A stretch of DNA of 64,000 nucleotides, taken from CADCWN01 sp046328475. Lineage in GTDB: Bacteria > Chloroflexota > Chloroflexia > Thermomicrobiales > CADCWN01. A model generated the notes under the pieces. That model was not told where the DNA came from and made no database searches. It worked only from the letters and a program-made list of their open reading frames with translations. Each line of letters opens with the position of its first letter. The first letter of the stretch is position 1. A program made the translations under genes and the position numbers. Shown here one piece after another: positions 50,681 through 61,900 of this stretch. The stretch is from the NCBI GenBank assembly GCA_046328475.1, contig JAXLWN010000018.1:39348-103347 (forward strand), written 5' to 3'.

Positions 50681-52106
50681 CGCTGACTCCCCCGCCCCGC
50701 AACACCTCGTACCCCTCCCTCAACGCCCCCGCCCCCCACATTGCCGGGAAAACGACATACGCGAGGCCGGGGAGGCGCGTTTCCTCACCCATGCGCCAGA
50801 GCGGCACGCCGGGCAGCAATTGGCCGAGCACGTCCACGCGCCTCGCGCCGAGGCCGTGCGCGGCGAGGTCGTGCGAGGTGATGCCCCCCTTGGCGATCAG
50901 GTAGCCGGGATGGGCGCGCTCGGTGAGCGTGGCGACGATCTCGTTCAGCGCTGTGGCGACGGCGCGGCCGATCGCGAACCCTTCCTCCTGCGTCGCCCCC
51001 GCGACATGCTCGCGCGCGGTGAAGAGGACCGCGTCGCGCCCGGCGTTGAGCGTGTCGGCGAGCGAGCGGATGGCGGCGGCGATGAACTCGGGGCGGCGCG
51101 CGTCGAGCAGCGGCGCGATCGGCAACTGGAAGTGGGTCAGATCGCCCGGCGCGAGCAGCGCGTCAAGCTGCTCGCTGGTCCGCCCGACATACGACCCCGC
51201 GACGATCAGGCCAGGCCCATTGCGCTTCGGCAGATCATCGCCGCGCAACGGTGGGCGCGGCGCGATCCCGGCGCGCGTGCGCAGCCAGGCCGCCGCCGTG
51301 CGGTGCAGGAACCGCTTCCCCTCCGCCTCAACGGTCAGCGCGGCCAGCGAGACCACCTCCAGGTCGCGCTCGCTCGCCGCGTTCACGATCACCGGGCGAT
51401 TGCCGCTCAGTCCGCGCAGCAGTTCGGCAACCCCCGCCGGACCCTCGCGGCGGATCAGATCGAGGCCGATGGAAGCGACATCATCGGCCTTGATCCGCCC
51501 GCCCGTCTTCTCCTCTACCCAGCGGCGCAGATTCGACTGCCCGTAGCCGAAGATGCGGTCGCGCGCGAACTCGGTCTGCGCGGCCGGCGTGAAGCGGTCC
51601 CCCTCGCGCACGAAATGCACATCATCCACCGTGATCCGCCCCCCCTCGAAAAAGGCGGGGATGATCATCGTGGCGTCGAACGGGCCGAGCACCTCCGTCA
51701 GCGCGTCGGTCTCGGTCGGGTAGTGGCCGCGCAGCGTCGAATCGCTCCGGCTGATCACCGCGAAGCGCCGCCCGGTCGCCCGCGACGCGGCGGCGAGCCC
51801 GGTGGCGATCTCGCGATTGATCGCCGTCGCCTGCTGCGCATCGCCCGCCCGGCTGTTGATCAGCACGGCGAAGAGCGTATCGGCATCGACGAATTCCTGC
51901 CGGATCACGTCCGGCGTCGGCTCGATCAGCGCGCGGATGCCGTGGACCGTCTGCACCCCGGTCGGATCGTCGTCCAGCGACACCACCACCTCGCCCGATC
52001 GCGCCAGCAGCGCTCGAATCTGCTCGCGCAGCGTCGCATCCGCCCATTCCGGCGGCAATCCGGCCAGCAGCTCATCGGCGGGCGTCAGGGTCGTGTCGCT
52101 CAGCAT
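50649..52106 (-). CDS. Four-carbon acid sugar kinase family (DUF1537)
   Basis: 485 residues, clean frame. The N-terminal domain has the conserved SLDDDPTGVQTVHGIRAL, LINSRAGDAQQATAIN and SRSDSTLRGHYPTETDAL, binding the sugar acid; the C-terminal nucleotide-binding domain has GSYVGRTSEQLDALL and LIAKGGITSHDLAAHGLGARRVDVLGQLLPGVPLWRMG. Members phosphorylate four-carbon sugar acids such as threonate, erythronate or 3-oxo derivatives (OtnK/DtnK). No partner dehydrogenase or aldolase is adjacent, so the substrate is open. The acetamidase gene lies upstream on the same strand, separated by an 8-bp repeat element. Confidence 0.9.
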   Translation of the reverse strand: MLSDTTLTPADELLAGLPPEWADATLREQIRALLARSGEVVVSLDDDPTGVQTVHGIRALIEPTPDVIRQEFVDADTLFAVLINSRAGDAQQATAINREIATGLAAASRATGRRFAVISRSDSTLRGHYPTETDALTEVLGPFDATMIIPAFFEGGRITVDDVHFVREGDRFTPAAQTEFARDRIFGYGQSNLRRWVEEKTGGRIKADDVASIGLDLIRREGPAGVAELLRGLSGNRPVIVNAASERDLEVVSLAALTVEAEGKRFLHRTAAAWLRTRAGIAPRPPLRGDDLPKRNGPGLIVAGSYVGRTSEQLDALLAPGDLTHFQLPIAPLLDARRPEFIAAAIRSLADTLNAGRDAVLFTAREHVAGATQEEGFAIGRAVATALNEIVATLTERAHPGYLIAKGGITSHDLAAHGLGARRVDVLGQLLPGVPLWRMGEETRLPGLAYVVFPAMWGAGALREGYEVLRGGGVSGEPKIRCLRR

Positions 52107-52118
52107 AGAGCTCCTTTC

Positions 52119-52229
52119 GGCGAACGGGCGAAGGGGCGAATAGGCGAACGGGCGATGAGGATCTCACCTTGAGGCGACGCCGCTGGGCGAGTAATCGCCC
52201 GTTCGCCCGTTCACCTGTTCGCCCGTTCG
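52119..52229. repeat. 8-bp tandem repeats in two inverted arms
   Basis: The left arm 52119-52157 consists of GGCGAACG-type octamers with variants (GGCGAAGG, GGCGAATA). The right arm 52196-52229 has the complementary CGCCCGTT/CACCTGTT units. The right arm encodes the last residues and TGA stop (52211) of the acetamidase gene; the left arm begins 13 bp after the sugar-kinase start. Confidence 0.68.
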
Positions 52230-53204
52230 AAAATACTCATCGGCAAAAACGCACTCACCGTCCAGTTCGGCGCGTCCACGATCTGGCTGATGCAGAGATC
52301 GACGCAGGCGCGCTGGCAAGGATACAGGCCTGGCCGCGCTCGAAGGCCGTGGCGCGCTTGCAGGTAGTCGAGCATGCCGCGCAGAGCCTCGCGCGACGCC
52401 TGGTAGAGGTCGGGGTCGTGCGCGGTCGTGGCGAAGTAGGGGCCGGTGTTGGTGCGCGGCGCAGGCGCCCCGGCGGTGACAAACTGCGGCTGGCGAATGC
52501 TGCGCCCCTTCTCGACCGAGAAGCGCAGCGTCACCGTCGCGTTCATCTCGATGCCGGTGCCGCTGACCTCGCCATCCCCCTGCGCCCCGTGCGCGTCGCC
52601 GACCGAGAAGAGCGCGCCCGGCACCTGCACCGGCAGATAGAGCGTCGTGCCGACGGTCAGCTGGCGGATATCCATGTTGCCGCCCGCGTGGCTCGGCGGC
52701 CCGGTGCGGTGCCTCCCCGGCTCGGCCAGCGCGATCCCCATCACGCCGCAGAACGGCTCCAGCGGCACCGAATGCCGGGCGCGAATTCGGCGCTCGTCCC
52801 ATCGCGCAAATCCCAGTACTTAACCGTGCGCTCGGTGAACTCGTCGCGCAGCAATCCCAGGCCGCTCGGACCGCAGGCGGTCCAACCCCAGGCGGCGGGC
52901 ACGATCTCCAGGTCTCCGCATGAGCACATCACGGCTCCGCCCTGAAACGCCGAGCCGGACCGGTCAGCGCGTGGCCGCGCATCGGCGTCTCCGCCTCGGG
53001 GTAGGCGCTGGCCGCGATAATCGCCGCGAACTCGCGATCGAGATCGGCGGGCGGATCGGCCGCCACCGCGCGAGCCATGCCGCCGTACGACGCTTCGAGC
53101 GTGTCGAAGACGACCGTGTCGCCCGACGCGATCGTCAACTGCGGCGAGCTGTTATCCCAGTAGGTATGAATCGCCTCCTGCCCGAGGCGGTGGGTCGTCG
53201 GCAT
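52211..53204 (-). pseudogene. Acetamidase/formamidase family protein (two frameshifts)
   Basis: ATG at 53204: MPTTHRLGQEAIHTYWDNSSPQLTIASGDTVVFDTLEAS is the typical N-terminus of FmdA/AmdA amidases. After an indel near 52940 it continues EIVPAAWGWTACGPSGLGLLRDEF and KYWDLRDG, and after one near 52765 PLEPFCGVMGIALAEPG, PSHAGGNMDIRQLTVGTTLYLPVQVPGALFSVGDAHGAQGDGEVSGTGIEM, with the GGN-MD and GDAHxxQGDGE metal/active-site motifs intact. It should hydrolyse formamide, acetamide or related amides to ammonia and acid. About 300 residues in total, normal for the family. The C-terminus (FERANR) comes from the octamer repeat. Likely functional if the indels are errors. Confidence 0.8.
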
Positions 53205-53286
53205 CGTCTACCTGCCTTGCCTGCGTCGCGCGCCGGAATTTCGGCTGGCCGCATTGTATCGCGTGGCGCAGAGTCAGGCGACAGGC

Positions 53287-54102
53287 TCACAACTCCGCGC
53301 CGATCATCCGCCGCAGGTAGTCCCGCACCTCGCGCTCAAACTCGTCAGGATAGGGCAGATCGTGGGTCGCCATCAAACGGCGGGCGCGCGGCAGGAAGCT
53401 GCGCGCGGCGGCGAGCTGGTTGGCGAGCAGGCTGTCATGTGTCAGTTCGAGCGGCGGGAAGAGGCCAGCAAGTCACGCTGCTCGTCCGTCAGGAAGCGAT
53501 TGAGGTGCAATCCTCCGCCGATCCGGCCACTCTCCAGCAGCAAGAGATCGATCAGCCAACTCTGGAGAATCCCGACCCCCTGGCGAGCGATCAGCAACTC
53601 GCCGCGCGCGCGAAAATCCCCGGCGTGAGGCTGAGACCTCGCGAGGAAATTGTGGACGAGCCACGGAAGCTGCCGCACTACGGAGATTGGCACCGCGCTG
53701 CGGGGCAAACGTCATCCGCCCTGCGACCTGATCGCGGTCAAAGAGGAGGCGCACCGGGTCGTAACCGTGCTCTGCGTAGCTCGGCGTTGCAGAGGGTCAG
53801 GTCGAAGCGGAGGCAACCGGGCGCGACCGCGACGAGCGTCGGCTTGCTATCGCCCCCGATCCGCTGGGGCGAGACTGTCGGCTGCGGCCATCCATAAACG
53901 CGCGCCAGTCGGCAACAATCCCAGGAAAATCATTCCCAGCGATAGCCAGCAACACATCAACATCACTGAACGCATCGGCACTATCGCGCGCAAGACTGCC
54001 GATAAGCCACGCCGCCCGAATACGCGCGTCAGCCCCTGCATCCGTGGCACGATCTCTTCCAGAAACGCGCTGCGCAATCGGCTCGGAAAACCCCACACTC
54101 AT
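53287..54102 (-). pseudogene. Nucleotidyltransferase-domain protein (frameshifted)
   Basis: The start near 54102 is in a frame MSVGFSEPIAQRV, with an indel before AAWLIGSLARDSADAFSDVDVLLAI, which contains the GS...SDVD pattern of minimal nucleotidyltransferases (two metal-binding Asp). Later segments in other frames: PQRIGGDS, VRQLPWLVHNFLARSQ, ILQSWLIDLLLLESGR, LHLNRFLTDEQRDLLAS, and the end YPDEFEREVRDYLRRMIGAEL. The length (about 270 residues) and helical C-terminus resemble aminoglycoside-nucleotidyltransferase-like proteins. Substrate unknown. At least four indels. Confidence 0.6.
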
Positions 54103-54137
54103 CGCCGCTCCTGACCATCAGCAGCGCGTCCGGGCAA

Positions 54138-54205
54138 AACCCAATCCGCGCAAGCGGAGATTTCGCGGCCCGCAGGCCCTGCGGGGGAACGCAGTTTCAA
54201 CCGCC
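54138..54205. repeat. REP-like element, family 2
   Basis: AATCCGCGCAAGCGGAGATT, then TTCGCGGCCCGCAGGCC and CGCAGTTTCAACCGCC. Same arrangement as 42545-42607. Confidence 0.5.
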
Positions 54206-54294
54206 AACGCACCGACGCACTGCCGACTGACTACTGACGACCTTACTCGGCACTCCCAGCACTCGGCGCACTCAGCACTACTCCCGCGCTCACG

Positions 54295-55011
54295 TCAACA
54301 CCCCATCCGCAACACCAGCACCCGATCCGCCAGATCGATCAAATTCGAGTCGTGCGTGGCGACGAAGGCGGTGACGTTCTCTTGCTCGACGAGGCTGCGC
54401 AGCAGCTGCATGATCGTGCGGCCGGTGCGCGAATCGAGCTGCCCGGTCGGCTCATCGGCCAGCAGCAGCGGCGGCCGATTGGCGAGCGCGCGGGCGATGG
54501 CGACGCGCTGCTGCTCACCGCCCGAGAGCTCGTCCGGGCGATGCTTCGCGCGCTCCCCTAGCCCAACCATGTCGAGCAGCGCCCTGGCCCGCTCGGCGCG
54601 CACGCGGCGCTCGACCCCCGCGAGGCGCAGCGGCACCTCCACATTCTCGGCCGCACTGAGGATCGGGATCAGGCCGAAGGTCTGGAAGATGAAGCCGAGC
54701 CGGTGGCGGCGCAGCTCCACCAGCCCATCCTCATCCATCGCCGTGACCTCCTTGCCGTCGATCCAGACCTGCCCCGAGGTCGGCCGCTCCAGCCCGCCCA
54801 GCAGCGTCAGCAGCGTCGTCTTGCCGCTCCCCGAGCGCCCCTGCAACGCGATCAACTGCCCGCGCCCGAGCGAAAAACTGATTCCGCGCAGCGCGTGGAC
54901 CACACTCTCCCCGATCGCATAGTCGCGCACCAACTCGCGCACCTCCGCGATCGGGTCGTCCTCCACCACCGCGCTCGCCGCCCCCTGCCCCGCCCAGAAT
55001 GCCTCGCTCAT
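54295..55011 (-). CDS. ABC transporter ATP-binding protein (MacB/LolD type)
   Basis: 238 residues from ATG 55011. Walker A GRSGSGKTTLL, Q-loop FIFQTFGLIPILSAAENVEVPL, signature LSGGEQQRVAIARALANRP, Walker B LLLADEPTGQLDS, H-loop VATHD. The LSGGEQQR and PTGxLDS forms are those of MacB/LolD-type ATPases, which drive FtsX-like permeases in mechanotransmission or export. It is the last gene of a four-gene minus-strand operon with two permeases and another ATPase. The 7-bp repeat element at 55026-55170 separates it from that ATPase. Confidence 0.93.
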   Translation of the reverse strand: MSEAFWAGQGAASAVVEDDPIAEVRELVRDYAIGESVVHALRGISFSLGRGQLIALQGRSGSGKTTLLTLLGGLERPTSGQVWIDGKEVTAMDEDGLVELRRHRLGFIFQTFGLIPILSAAENVEVPLRLAGVERRVRAERARALLDMVGLGERAKHRPDELSGGEQQRVAIARALANRPPLLLADEPTGQLDSRTGRTIMQLLRSLVEQENVTAFVATHDSNLIDLADRVLVLRMGC

Positions 55012-55025
55012 GGTTGCCCCTATTG

Positions 55026-55170
55026 ACAGTCGCCAGTCGTCAGTCGTCAGGGTCTCGCTCCAGGCGCATCGCCCGACATAAGAGTGCGGGTGTTGGTCGG
55101 GCAACTGGCGACTGGCGACTGACGACTGACGCCTCTCCCCTCTTACGACTTACGACTGACGACTTACGCT
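55026..55170. repeat. 7-bp tandem repeats in several arms
   Basis: AGTCGTC-type units at 55026-55050, complementary GACTGGC/GACTGAC units at 55106-55132 and CTTACGA/CTGACGA units at 55142-55170. The last arm encodes the final residues (VSRQS) and stop of the ATPase gene that ends at 55150. Confidence 0.65.
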
Positions 55171-56105
55171 CTCATCCGGGAACACATTAATATGGTCCGC
55201 ATCCAGCGTCAGGCGCACGCGGCGGTCGAGTTCCAGCGCATCGACATACTCGCGCGGCAGCTGCAGCCGCCCGGCGCGGTCGAGTACCGCGAACTCCTCG
55301 GCGATCAGCTCGCCGTGCTCGCTCGCGTCGTCGCCCAGGCGGCGCAGCGTCTCGCTGCTGGTGCGCCCGTCGCGGATCGTCACCGTGCGCCGCACCTGCG
55401 CCGAGACCTGCGGGTCGTGCGTCACGATCACCACCGTCACGTTCGACCGCTCGTTGACCGTGCGCAGCACCCGGAAGATGTCGGCGGCGGTCGTGGAGTC
55501 GAGTTCGCCGGTCGGCTCATCGGCCAGCAGCACGCTCGGGTCGTTGGCGAGGGCGACCGCGATGGCCACGCGCTGCTGTTCGCCGCCCGACAGTTGATTT
55601 GAGCGGTGCTTCGCGCGCTCGGCCAGCCCCACCAGTTCGAGCAGGTGGCGGGCGCGGTCGCGGCGGAAGGCGCGCGGCACGCCGTCGAGGATGAGCGGCA
55701 GTTCGACATTCTCCTCGGCGGTCAGGTAAGGGAGCAGGTTGCGCGCCGTCTGCTGCCAGACGAAGCCGACGACCAGCCGCCGGAACTGCGTCCGCTCGGC
55801 CGATGTCATCGTCAGCAAATCGTGCCCGGCAACCGCCGCTTTCCCGGCCGAAGGACATCCAGCCCGCCGAGGATGTTGAGCAGGGTGGACTTGCCGCTCC
55901 CCGACGCGCCGACGATCGCGATCAGCTCCCCCTGTTCCACCTGGAGGTCGAGTCCCTGGAGCGCCACGACCTCCAGATCGGCCACCTTAAAAATCTTGAT
56001 CAGCCCGTCGCAGGCGATCGCCGCCTCAACGGTCGGGCGCGTGGTGGTGGGGGCGGCGGGGTTCCACCGCGTCGCCGGGGTGGCGCGCTCGTTCCGCTCG
56101 CTCAT
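55150..56105 (-). CDS. ABC transporter ATP-binding protein with C-terminal AbrB-like domain (one frameshift)
   Basis: N-terminal part from ATG 56105: IFKVADLEVVALQGLDLQVEQGELIAIVGASGSGKSTLLNILGGLD, with Walker A. An indel near 55830 is followed by VVGFVWQQTARNLLPYLTAEENVELPL (Q-loop), LSGGEQQRVAIAVALANDPSVLLADEPTGELDS (signature and Walker B) and VIVTHD. After the ATPase (about residue 240) comes an extension ending EEFAVLDRAGRLQLPREYVDALELDRRVRLTLDADHINVFPDE, which has the swapped-hairpin pattern of SpoVT/AbrB domains, normally DNA-binding. The start overlaps the permease stop by ATGA. It probably powers the FtsX-type permeases upstream; the AbrB-like tail may mediate dimer contacts or regulation. 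Confidence 0.85.
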
Positions 56106-58974
56106 CGGTTCACCTCTCGCAATAGTTCGCCCGACCCGGCGCGGTCATTGAGCCTGCCGACGATCAGCCCCGCGCCCGCCGCGACGCCGATCACGGCGAC
56201 GACGAGCACGCCAATCGCGGGCCAGTCCGGTTGCAGCGCGATCGGCCGACCCGGCGCGGCGAACGCGGTCAGGTCGATCGCCGGGCCGAGGATGCGAATC
56301 ATCGCCACCCCGAGCACCGCCCCGCCCAGCGTCGCCAGGGCGATCGACGGCAGCAGTTCAAGCAGGGCCAGCCCCCTCGCCCCGCGCCGGCGCAGCCCGA
56401 GCAGGCGCAAATAGCCCTGCTCGTAGGCCCGCTGCCGCCCGAGCTGCTCCGCCGCCGCGACCACCGCCCCAAGCGCCAGCGCGGCCATCACCGCGCCGCC
56501 CCAGAGGAAGCCGGTCGCCACCGCCGCCACCAGCGGCATGTCCCGCGTGTACTCGTATTCGGCGCGACGCGAGAGCACGACCGGATTGACCCCCTCGGCG
56601 GCGGGCGCGATCTGCGCCCGCACCGCCTCGGCCAGCGGCGCATTGACCTGCTCACCGCCGCGCGCGTAGACGAGCGTCACCGGCGGCGTGGGCGGGCGCT
56701 GGACCGCGCGCAACCCGGCGAACGAGGTCAGGACGAAGGGGCGCTCCGCCGCGATGCCGGGAAAGCTGGCGCGCACGCCACGGACGATGAACGTCACCTC
56801 ATTGCCGCCGAAGTCGAGCCCGATCAACTCCCCCACGCGCGGCACGTTGGCCGAGACCCAGCGCGCCGAGACGACGATCGGGAGCGGGTTCTCGCGGCTG
56901 CCGGGTGGGGTGCTGCTCTGCGCGAGCGTGAGCGGTCCCGTCGGGAGATCCCGGTCGGCGGTGGTCCCGGCGACAACCGTCGCGTATTGCTCCGGCTCGA
57001 TCGCCAGCACCGTCACATCGCCGAGGCGCACCACCGCCGGGGCGATCTGCACGACCGGGTAGAGATCGCCGCGCGCGGTCGCCTCGATCCCGGCGACCCC
57101 GCCGGTATTCAGCGTGGGTGCCTCGTCCGCCGTGACCGCCACCGGCATATCGACGCGATAGTCCGCGCCGACCTGTTGCCAGGAGGCCTCCGACAGCGCC
57201 GTGCCGATCGACCCTGGATGATCGTCGCGAAGGTCGCCAGCGCCACCGCCAGCAGGACCGCCACCGTCGCCAGTTGCGCCCCGCCCGGCCGCGCGAGGCG
57301 GCGGATCGCCAGCAGTCCAATCAGGCCGCGCCCGCGCCGGCCAGGCCATCCGCCGCCCGCCGCGATCAGCGGCAGCAGGCGCAGCACCACCACGCCGCTC
57401 GCGAGGCCGAGCAGGATCGGCACCGCCACCAGGTAGGGATCGACCAGTTGCCCCTGTTCGAGCAGCCCCCGGCGGCGCAAGAGGACGATGCCCGTGGCGG
57501 TCAGGATCAGCACCAGCGCTTCGAGCACCAGCCGGGGTGCCGCCGCGCGCCGCGCCTCAACCTGCCGTCGCGCGATCGCGCCCAAATTCTGCCCCGCGAC
57601 CGCCCTGGTCGCCGCGACGAGGACCGCCGTCGCCGCCACCGCCGTCGCCAGCGCCGCGAGGATCGAGAGGCCGACGTTCGGGGCGCGACGCCAGACGATC
57701 GCCGCCGCGCCGCCGATCAGCGCGGCGGGCAGCGCCACGACCAGCCCCTCGATCGCCTGGGTGGCCGCGATCTGCCCGGCCGACGCCCCCCGGCTGCGGA
57801 CGAGCGCGATCCCCGCCCGGCGACGTTCCGCCAGCAGCGCCGCGAGCACGCCAAGCACGGTCAGCGCGGTCGCGGCGACCCCGGCGGCGGCGAGGGCGAG
57901 CACCGACACCGCGAAGAGGCGCTGGTCGGTGAACCGCTCCGCCAGATTGATCAATCCGGTACGGACGCGCGTGGTCGAGGGGAAGATCAGGCTCAAGCGC
58001 CGGACCGACGCCTCGAAGTCGGCCAACTCCGACTGCTTCAGTCGCTGCGCGTCGATGAAGTAGCGCCATTGGTAGGTCCAGGGCTCGGGACTGGTATCGG
58101 TCAGCAGCGGCCCGAAGGCGTCGGGCGCGAGGAGGCCAATCGAGTAGACCATCGTGACGTCGGGGGTTTCGAAGACGCCCGGTCGTTGCAGCGAGGCGTC
58201 CCCGAGCCAGTAGTCGTCCGTCGGCGCGACCGTGTCGATCAGCCCGACAATCTCCACCATGATCCGGTAGTTCGCGGGCGGGGCGCGCAACTGCGTATCG
58301 CGCAGATAGACCGGGTCGGCGGTGGCGAGCAGGCGGTCGCCGACCTTCACCTCCATCCGTTCCGCCGTCGCGCGCGAGATCGCCGTCTCGTAGACCAGCA
58401 GCACATCCGAGCCCTGCGCGGCGGTGCCGGTGACCTGGGCGTACGACGTCGGGGTGCGCCGCGCCGGCAGCCGACCTTCCGTAACCGTGATCTGCTGCTC
58501 GATGCCGCTCTGGATGCGCAGCTGCATGTAGCGCTGCGTGAGGACAGGCGGCGCGCCCGGCAGGCCGCGAACGAGCCAGCGCGGCCCATCGGCCACCACC
58601 GTCTGCCGCGCGATCGCCCCCTGCACCAGCGGCGGCATCGCCTTTAAGGTTGCGCCCAGCGACTCGACATCGCCGAGGCTGCCGACCGCGACATTCGTCG
58701 TGCCGGTGGCGCTGCGCGGTGCCGCCCCGATCTGCGTCAGGCTGATGTGCCGCTCGAACGACTGCGCGTCCGAAATGCTGCGCCGCAGGCCGTCGTCCGA
58801 CATGCGGTTGACGAAACCGGGCAACGCCGCGAGGCTGAAGCTTGTGATCAGCACGATGCAGGCGAGGATCGCCAGCGCGCCGTGATTGCGCGGCAAGCGC
58901 CGCAGCAAACCGCCGAGCGCGGCCGGAGTGGCGGCGAGTCGGCCCTGGCGGGGGCGTTCGAGCGTGCGCGCCAT
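56102..58974 (-). CDS. FtsX-like ABC permease (one frameshift)
   Basis: Begins at ATG 58974 with a first membrane helix (GALAILACIVLITSFSLAALPGFV), a large extracytoplasmic domain, then FtsX-type helices (LFAVSVLALAAAGVAATALTVLGVLAALL, VVALPAALIGGAAAIVW, LVAVPILLGLASGVVVLRLLPLI). Near 57210 the frame shifts, and after it the second half (IGTALSEASWQQVGADYRVDMPVAV ... GELIGLDFGGNEVTFIVRGVRASFPG ... LLGLRRRGARGLALLELLPSIALATLGGAVLG) completes a two-module permease of about 955 residues. It is paired with the permease at 58978-62331 and the two ATPases. Substrate unknown; lipoprotein, peptide or envelope-stress roles are typical. Confidence 0.88.
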
Positions 58975-58977
58975 CGC

Positions 58978-61900
58978 CTACTCCTCCGCCACGCGCAGCG
59001 CGCCGCCGAGCCCGATGCGCCGCAACAGCGCGCCGAGCACGGCCCCGATGCCGACCAGCACCGCCAGCACCCCGCCGACCAGCAGCGCCACCGTCCCCCA
59101 GGGGATGGTGACCCGCGTCGCCGGGACCGCCGTCGTCCCGGCCTGCGTGAGCGTGACCAGCGGCAGGACGAGCCAGGCGAGCAGCAGCCCCAGCAGCAGC
59201 CCGCCGAGCAGGCTCAGCCCGACGGTGATCCCCTGTTCGAGCGAGAGCCAGGCCACCAGCTGGCGCGGGTGGAGGCCGAGGGCGCGCAGCAGGGCGAACT
59301 CGGCCTGCCGCTCGCGGGCGGCGATCGCCGCGCTGAGCGCGAAGCCGAGGATGGCGACGAGCGCGGCGGCGATGAAGCCGAGCACCAGCGCGCCGATCGT
59401 GCCGAGGGCGAGCGGGTCGGCGCGCAGCCCCGCCGTGCGCTCGGCGCGGTCCAGCACGGTCGGGCTGCCGAACGGATCGCGCCGCAGCGTCTCCGCGATG
59501 GTCGCCGCGCGCTCGGGCGCGACCGTCAGCCACTCCTCCAGCGGCTCGGGAATTTCCCGGCCGGGCGCGAAGCCGAGCGCCGCGACCGTCGGCAGATCGG
59601 CGACGACGAACGGCGTGGTGGCGTTCGGGTCGAGCGTGGGGAAGCCGCGCAGCGTGCCGACGATCTGCACCCGGCGCTGGCCGATCAGGCTCATCTCCAG
59701 CGTGTCGCCGATTCGCGCCCCCAGTTGGGTCAGCAAATCCTCCTCCACCAGGATCGGCAGCGTCTCCGGCAGCGCGCTCCCGGAGGGGCGCACCGAGAAG
59801 GCGATCGGGTAGGGCGTCGGCAACGTCGTCGATCCGGTGCCGAGCACGAGCGAATAGACGCTATCGGCGGGCGCGGTGGCCGGGGTGATCGACGGCGCGA
59901 CCGACACCGCCGTCAGTTCGGAGTTCTGCGCCTGCCAGCGGCTCGCGTCGCGCTCCAGCGGCACGTCGCCCCAGGCCTCGCCGCTGTCGGCCGCGCTGCT
60001 GCGCAGCCCGACGAGGTCGAACCGCGTCTGCGCCGCGACGCGCCCGGCGGTGGTCGAGACCTCCATGCCGATGACCGCGAGCGGGTAGGTCGGGGCGGCG
60101 CTCCCTCCGCCCGGCAGGGGGAGCGTCAGCGGGACGATCAGGCGCTCGACCTGTCCATCCGCGCGCAAATTGCCGAGGGGCAGCTTGTAGACCATCCCCG
60201 CCCCATCCCGGATCACCAGCGCCATCGCGATCGGCACCGGCGGCGCGGAAGGGCTGGGTCGCGCGGGCGAAGGCGAGGGTGCGGGCGCGGTCACCGGCGG
60301 CGGAATGCGCGTCGCCCGCACGTCGAGCGCCAGCCGTCGCGGTTCCCCCGCGATCGGCACCGTGGCGAGGCTCGGTCGCCCGGCGGTGAGACGGGCCAGC
60401 AGGTCGGGCAGCGGCGCATCCGCCAGGTCGGGCCGGAACTGAACGATCTCCGCCGCCCTGGCGCTGTCGATCAGCAGCACATCCCCCACGCCGATCGTGC
60501 GCGACAACTCCTCGCGCCGCCGCACCGCCGACATCGAACGCTGCACCCCCGGCAGCGTCGCGTACGCCCCCGGAAGTTGATACGAAGCCAGGGGCGCGGC
60601 GAAGCGGCGCGACGGCTCCACACGCAGGTCGGCACCCACCTGGTAGTCGGCCTGGTCGGCCTGCGACTGCCCCCAGGTGCGGCTATAGACGGCGGCGAAG
60701 AGGCCGATCCCGAGCGCGAGGATCAGCAGCAGCGCCGCGCGGGCATAGCGCTGCGGGCGACGCGCGACCTGCCACGCCCCCAGCGCCGCCGCCGTCGCGC
60801 TCCCACCGGCGGTCGATCGCCTCGGCGGCGCGCGGGCCAGCAAGGGCACCACCCCGCAGCGCGATCACCGCCCCGGCCAGCAACCCCAGCCGGGCGCGAC
60901 CGCCAGCAGCGGGTCGGCCCCAGCCGCCGGATCGTGCGGGTCAGCGGCGAGCCGTAGCGGCGCAATTGCCAGTAGGCCACCGCCGCCCAGCACCAGCAGC
61001 GCGAGGTCAACCCCGCCCGCTGCGCCACCCCGCGCGCCGACTGCCGCCCGCGCGCGACGTGCTGCCGCGCCGGCCGCGCCGCGCCGAGCGCGGGCAGCGC
61101 CAGCAGCGCCACGCAGGCGAGCGCCGCGCCCCCGCCAGCAGATACGATGCCCGCCCCACCGTCGGCGTCGGCAACGGCCCCAGCGTCGCCAGTGGCCCGG
61201 CCACGCCGAGGAAGCGCAGGCCCAGGCAGCGCGCACCAGGGCGCGATCAGCGCGGCGGGGACGGCCAGCATCACCCTCCAGCGCGGCGAGCACGAAGGCC
61301 TGGCTCGGCCCGACCCCGCGCGCGTGGAGCAGCGCCGCCTCGCCGCGCCGCTGCTCTACCAGCAACCCCGCCGTCAGCACCAGCGCGTAGCCCGCCAGAA
61401 TGGCGAGCTGGATCAGCTGGATCAGCACCCCCGAGCGTGTCACGAGCAGCGACCGCTCCGCGACCGCCAGTTGCTCCGGGAGGCGCGTGTCGATCTGGAA
61501 GGTGGCGTTCGGTGTCGCGATCCCCAGGCGACCCAGCAGCGTCGCGACCTGCTCGCGCAGCGGGGCGAGGTCGTTGGCGGTCAGCCGCTCGATGTTGGGG
61601 TAGGCCCGCCAGGTCACCCGGGCCGAATTCTGGTTCAGCGGGCCGAGAAACGCCTCCTGGGTGACGACGAAGGGGCCGAACGTGTTGAACGATTGCCCGA
61701 TCTCCCGCCCGGTGGTGTCGAGCGGGTCGCCGTACCAGTAGGGATCGGCGGGGTCGTTGACGCGGTAGAGCCCGGTGACGCGCACCTTCGGCCGGAATGT
61801 CGGGGTCAGGCGGCTCTCGATCTGGAACTCGTCGCCGAGGCGATAGCCGCGCTCCTGGGCGACGCTCTCCGGCATCGCGATCTGGTACGGCTCGCTCGTG

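Noticed and set aside
58747..60957. 736-codon open frame opposite the ABC permease
   Set aside because: Composition shadow (Arg, Gln, Asp, Ala) of a confidently identified permease gene; no family motifs.
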